Below are positions 5,606 to 6,170 of a DNA stretch of 6,170 bases, piece after piece. Within the stretch, counting starts at the first letter, position 1. Each line of letters opens with the position of its first letter. The stretch lies in assembly GCA_947475795.1 (NCBI GenBank), contig CANJOX010000199.1, positions 1 to 6,170 on the forward strand, given 5' to 3'. The notes beneath the pieces are model-generated. The model ran no database searches. It had not been told where the DNA came from and saw nothing but the letters and a program-made list of their open reading frames with translations. Source of the stretch: Gemmatimonadota bacterium. GTDB lineage: Bacteria > Gemmatimonadota > Gemmatimonadetes > Gemmatimonadales > Gemmatimonadaceae. The position numbers and the translations under genes were made by a program.

Positions 5606-5722
5606 GTGAAAGTTCGCAGCAGCGTAAAGCCGATCTGTGAGCACTGCAAAGTCGTGAAGCGACAGGGCGTGACTCGCATCATCTGCAAGCGCAACCCCAA
5701 GCACAAGCAGCGTCAGGGCTGA
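5606..5722 (+). CDS. rpmJ: 50S ribosomal protein L36
   Basis: This 38-residue protein is the complete L36, the smallest protein of the large subunit. It begins [20 protein letters not shown] and carries the zinc-ribbon ligands Cys11, Cys14, Cys27 and His33, so it is the zinc-binding form. The tail [11 protein letters not shown] is typical of the family. The start is GTG, unusual for such a highly expressed gene, and may be part of its control together with the structured leader. It opens the ribosomal operon here, 15 nt before rpsM. In many bacteria infA lies directly upstream; here that place is taken by the non-coding leader and pyrF. Confidence 0.97.
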   Translation: MKVRSSVKPICEHCKVVKRQGVTRIICKRNPKHKQRQG

Positions 5723-5737
5723 GGGGAAGCGTAAAAC

Positions 5738-6115
5738 ATGGCACGTATCGCTGGCGTCGATCTCCCTCGTGAGAAGAAGGTTGAGATCGGCCTGACCTAC
5801 ATCTTCGGAATCGGTCGTGCGACCGCCCAGAAGATCCTCGCCGCATCGGGCGTCTCGCCCGATCAGCGTGTCCGCGATCTCAATGACGCGGACGTCAACA
5901 AGCTCCGTCAGGAAATCGAGCGCAATCTTCGCGTCGAAGGTGCCCTGCGCACCGAGATCGCGATGAACATCAAGCGCCTGATGGACATCGGCTCGTACCG
6001 TGGCACGCGCCATCGTCGCGGGCTTCCCGTGCGCGGGCAGCGCACGCACACGAACGCGCGCACCAAGAAGGGGCCGCGCCGCGCCATCGCGGGCAAGAAG
6101 AAGGTGACCAAGTAA
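5738..6115 (+). CDS. rpsM: 30S ribosomal protein S13
   Basis: This 125-residue protein is a full-length S13. It sits in the head of the small subunit and touches the P-site tRNA and the large subunit through the intersubunit bridges. It begins [20 protein letters not shown], followed by [14 protein letters not shown] and the helix-two-turn-helix region. The hallmark basic segment spans residues about 87-113 ([19 protein letters not shown], then NARTKKGP). The lysine-rich tail ends KKKVTK. A GAGGGGAA at 5721-5728, overlapping the rpmJ stop, is the ribosome binding site. Codon use is more selective than in the genes upstream (for example Arg mainly CGT or CGC), as expected for high expression. 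rpsK follows after 3 nt. Confidence 0.98.
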   Translation: MARIAGVDLPREKKVEIGLTYIFGIGRATAQKILAASGVSPDQRVRDLNDADVNKLRQEIERNLRVEGALRTEIAMNIKRLMDIGSYRGTRHRRGLPVRGQRTHTNARTKKGPRRAIAGKKKVTK

Positions 6116-6118
6116 GCC

Positions 6119-6170
6119 ATGGCTACCGCAAAGAAGACCAAGCGCGTCGTCGAGGCCGAAGGCATCGCCC
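6119..6170 (+). CDS. rpsK: 30S ribosomal protein S11, N-terminal part (runs off the window)
   Basis: An ATG 3 nt after the rpsM stop opens MATAKKTKRVVEAEGIA, cut by the window end after 17 residues. A lysine-rich start followed by VVEAEGIA is the known beginning of S11 in many bacteria, and rpsM-rpsK is the conserved order of the alpha operon. S11 lies on the platform of the small subunit near the mRNA exit. AAGGTGA at 6101-6107, inside the end of rpsM, is a possible ribosome binding site with a rather long 11-nt spacing. Only the N-terminus is visible, so the call rests on that short match plus gene order. Confidence 0.9.
   Translation, partial: MATAKKTKRVVEAEGIA

Noticed and set aside
5480..6049. 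Minus-strand open frame opposite the rpmJ leader and rpsM
   Set aside because: It is the mirror of strongly conserved ribosomal-protein codons and of the RNA stems.

Overview
The window is a high-GC (roughly two thirds G+C by eye), tightly packed stretch of an ordinary bacterial chromosome. Gene content and style fit a Gram-negative bacterium, most likely a Gemmatimonadota-like member of the wider FCB/Gemmatimonadota assemblage. The evidence is GTG starts, 4-nt overlapping stops and starts, a TPR lipoprotein with a YYN-x-x-YNA N-terminus next to an exported cell-wall amidase, and a ribosomal-protein operon starting at rpmJ. The phylum is an inference; the sequence holds no rRNA or other direct marker.

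Layout. Bases 1-195 hold the 3' end of an unidentified plus-strand gene. A strong hairpin at 247-288 separates it from a convergent minus-strand tRNA-Leu(CAG) at 304-387. A short region (388-532) with weak divergent promoter-like boxes leads into a plus-strand run: smpB (trans-translation), an N-acetylmuramoyl-L-alanine amidase, a TPR-type lipoprotein, pyrD (class 1B dihydroorotate dehydrogenase) and pyrF (OMP decarboxylase). Spacings in this run are 9 nt, a 4-nt overlap, about 31 nt (or less), and a 4-nt overlap, so it is probably one transcription unit. It combines ribosome rescue, envelope maintenance and the last two redox/decarboxylation steps of de novo UMP synthesis.

After pyrF there is a 217-nt gap, then rpmJ (L36), rpsM (S13) and the start of rpsK (S11). 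This is the head of the alpha-type ribosomal-protein operon, without infA in front. A plausible sigma-70 promoter (TTGCGA, 17 bp, TAGGAT) lies across the 3' end of pyrF. The predicted leader of about 200 nt contains two well-formed stem-loops capped by GNRA tetraloops, the second abutting the rpmJ Shine-Dalgarno. This leader is the most interesting element here and a candidate cis-regulatory RNA for ribosomal-protein synthesis.

I found no mobile element, CRISPR array, phage gene or defence gene. Most genes are well-known housekeeping families; novelty is confined to the rpmJ leader, the unidentified partial gene and the lipoprotein.
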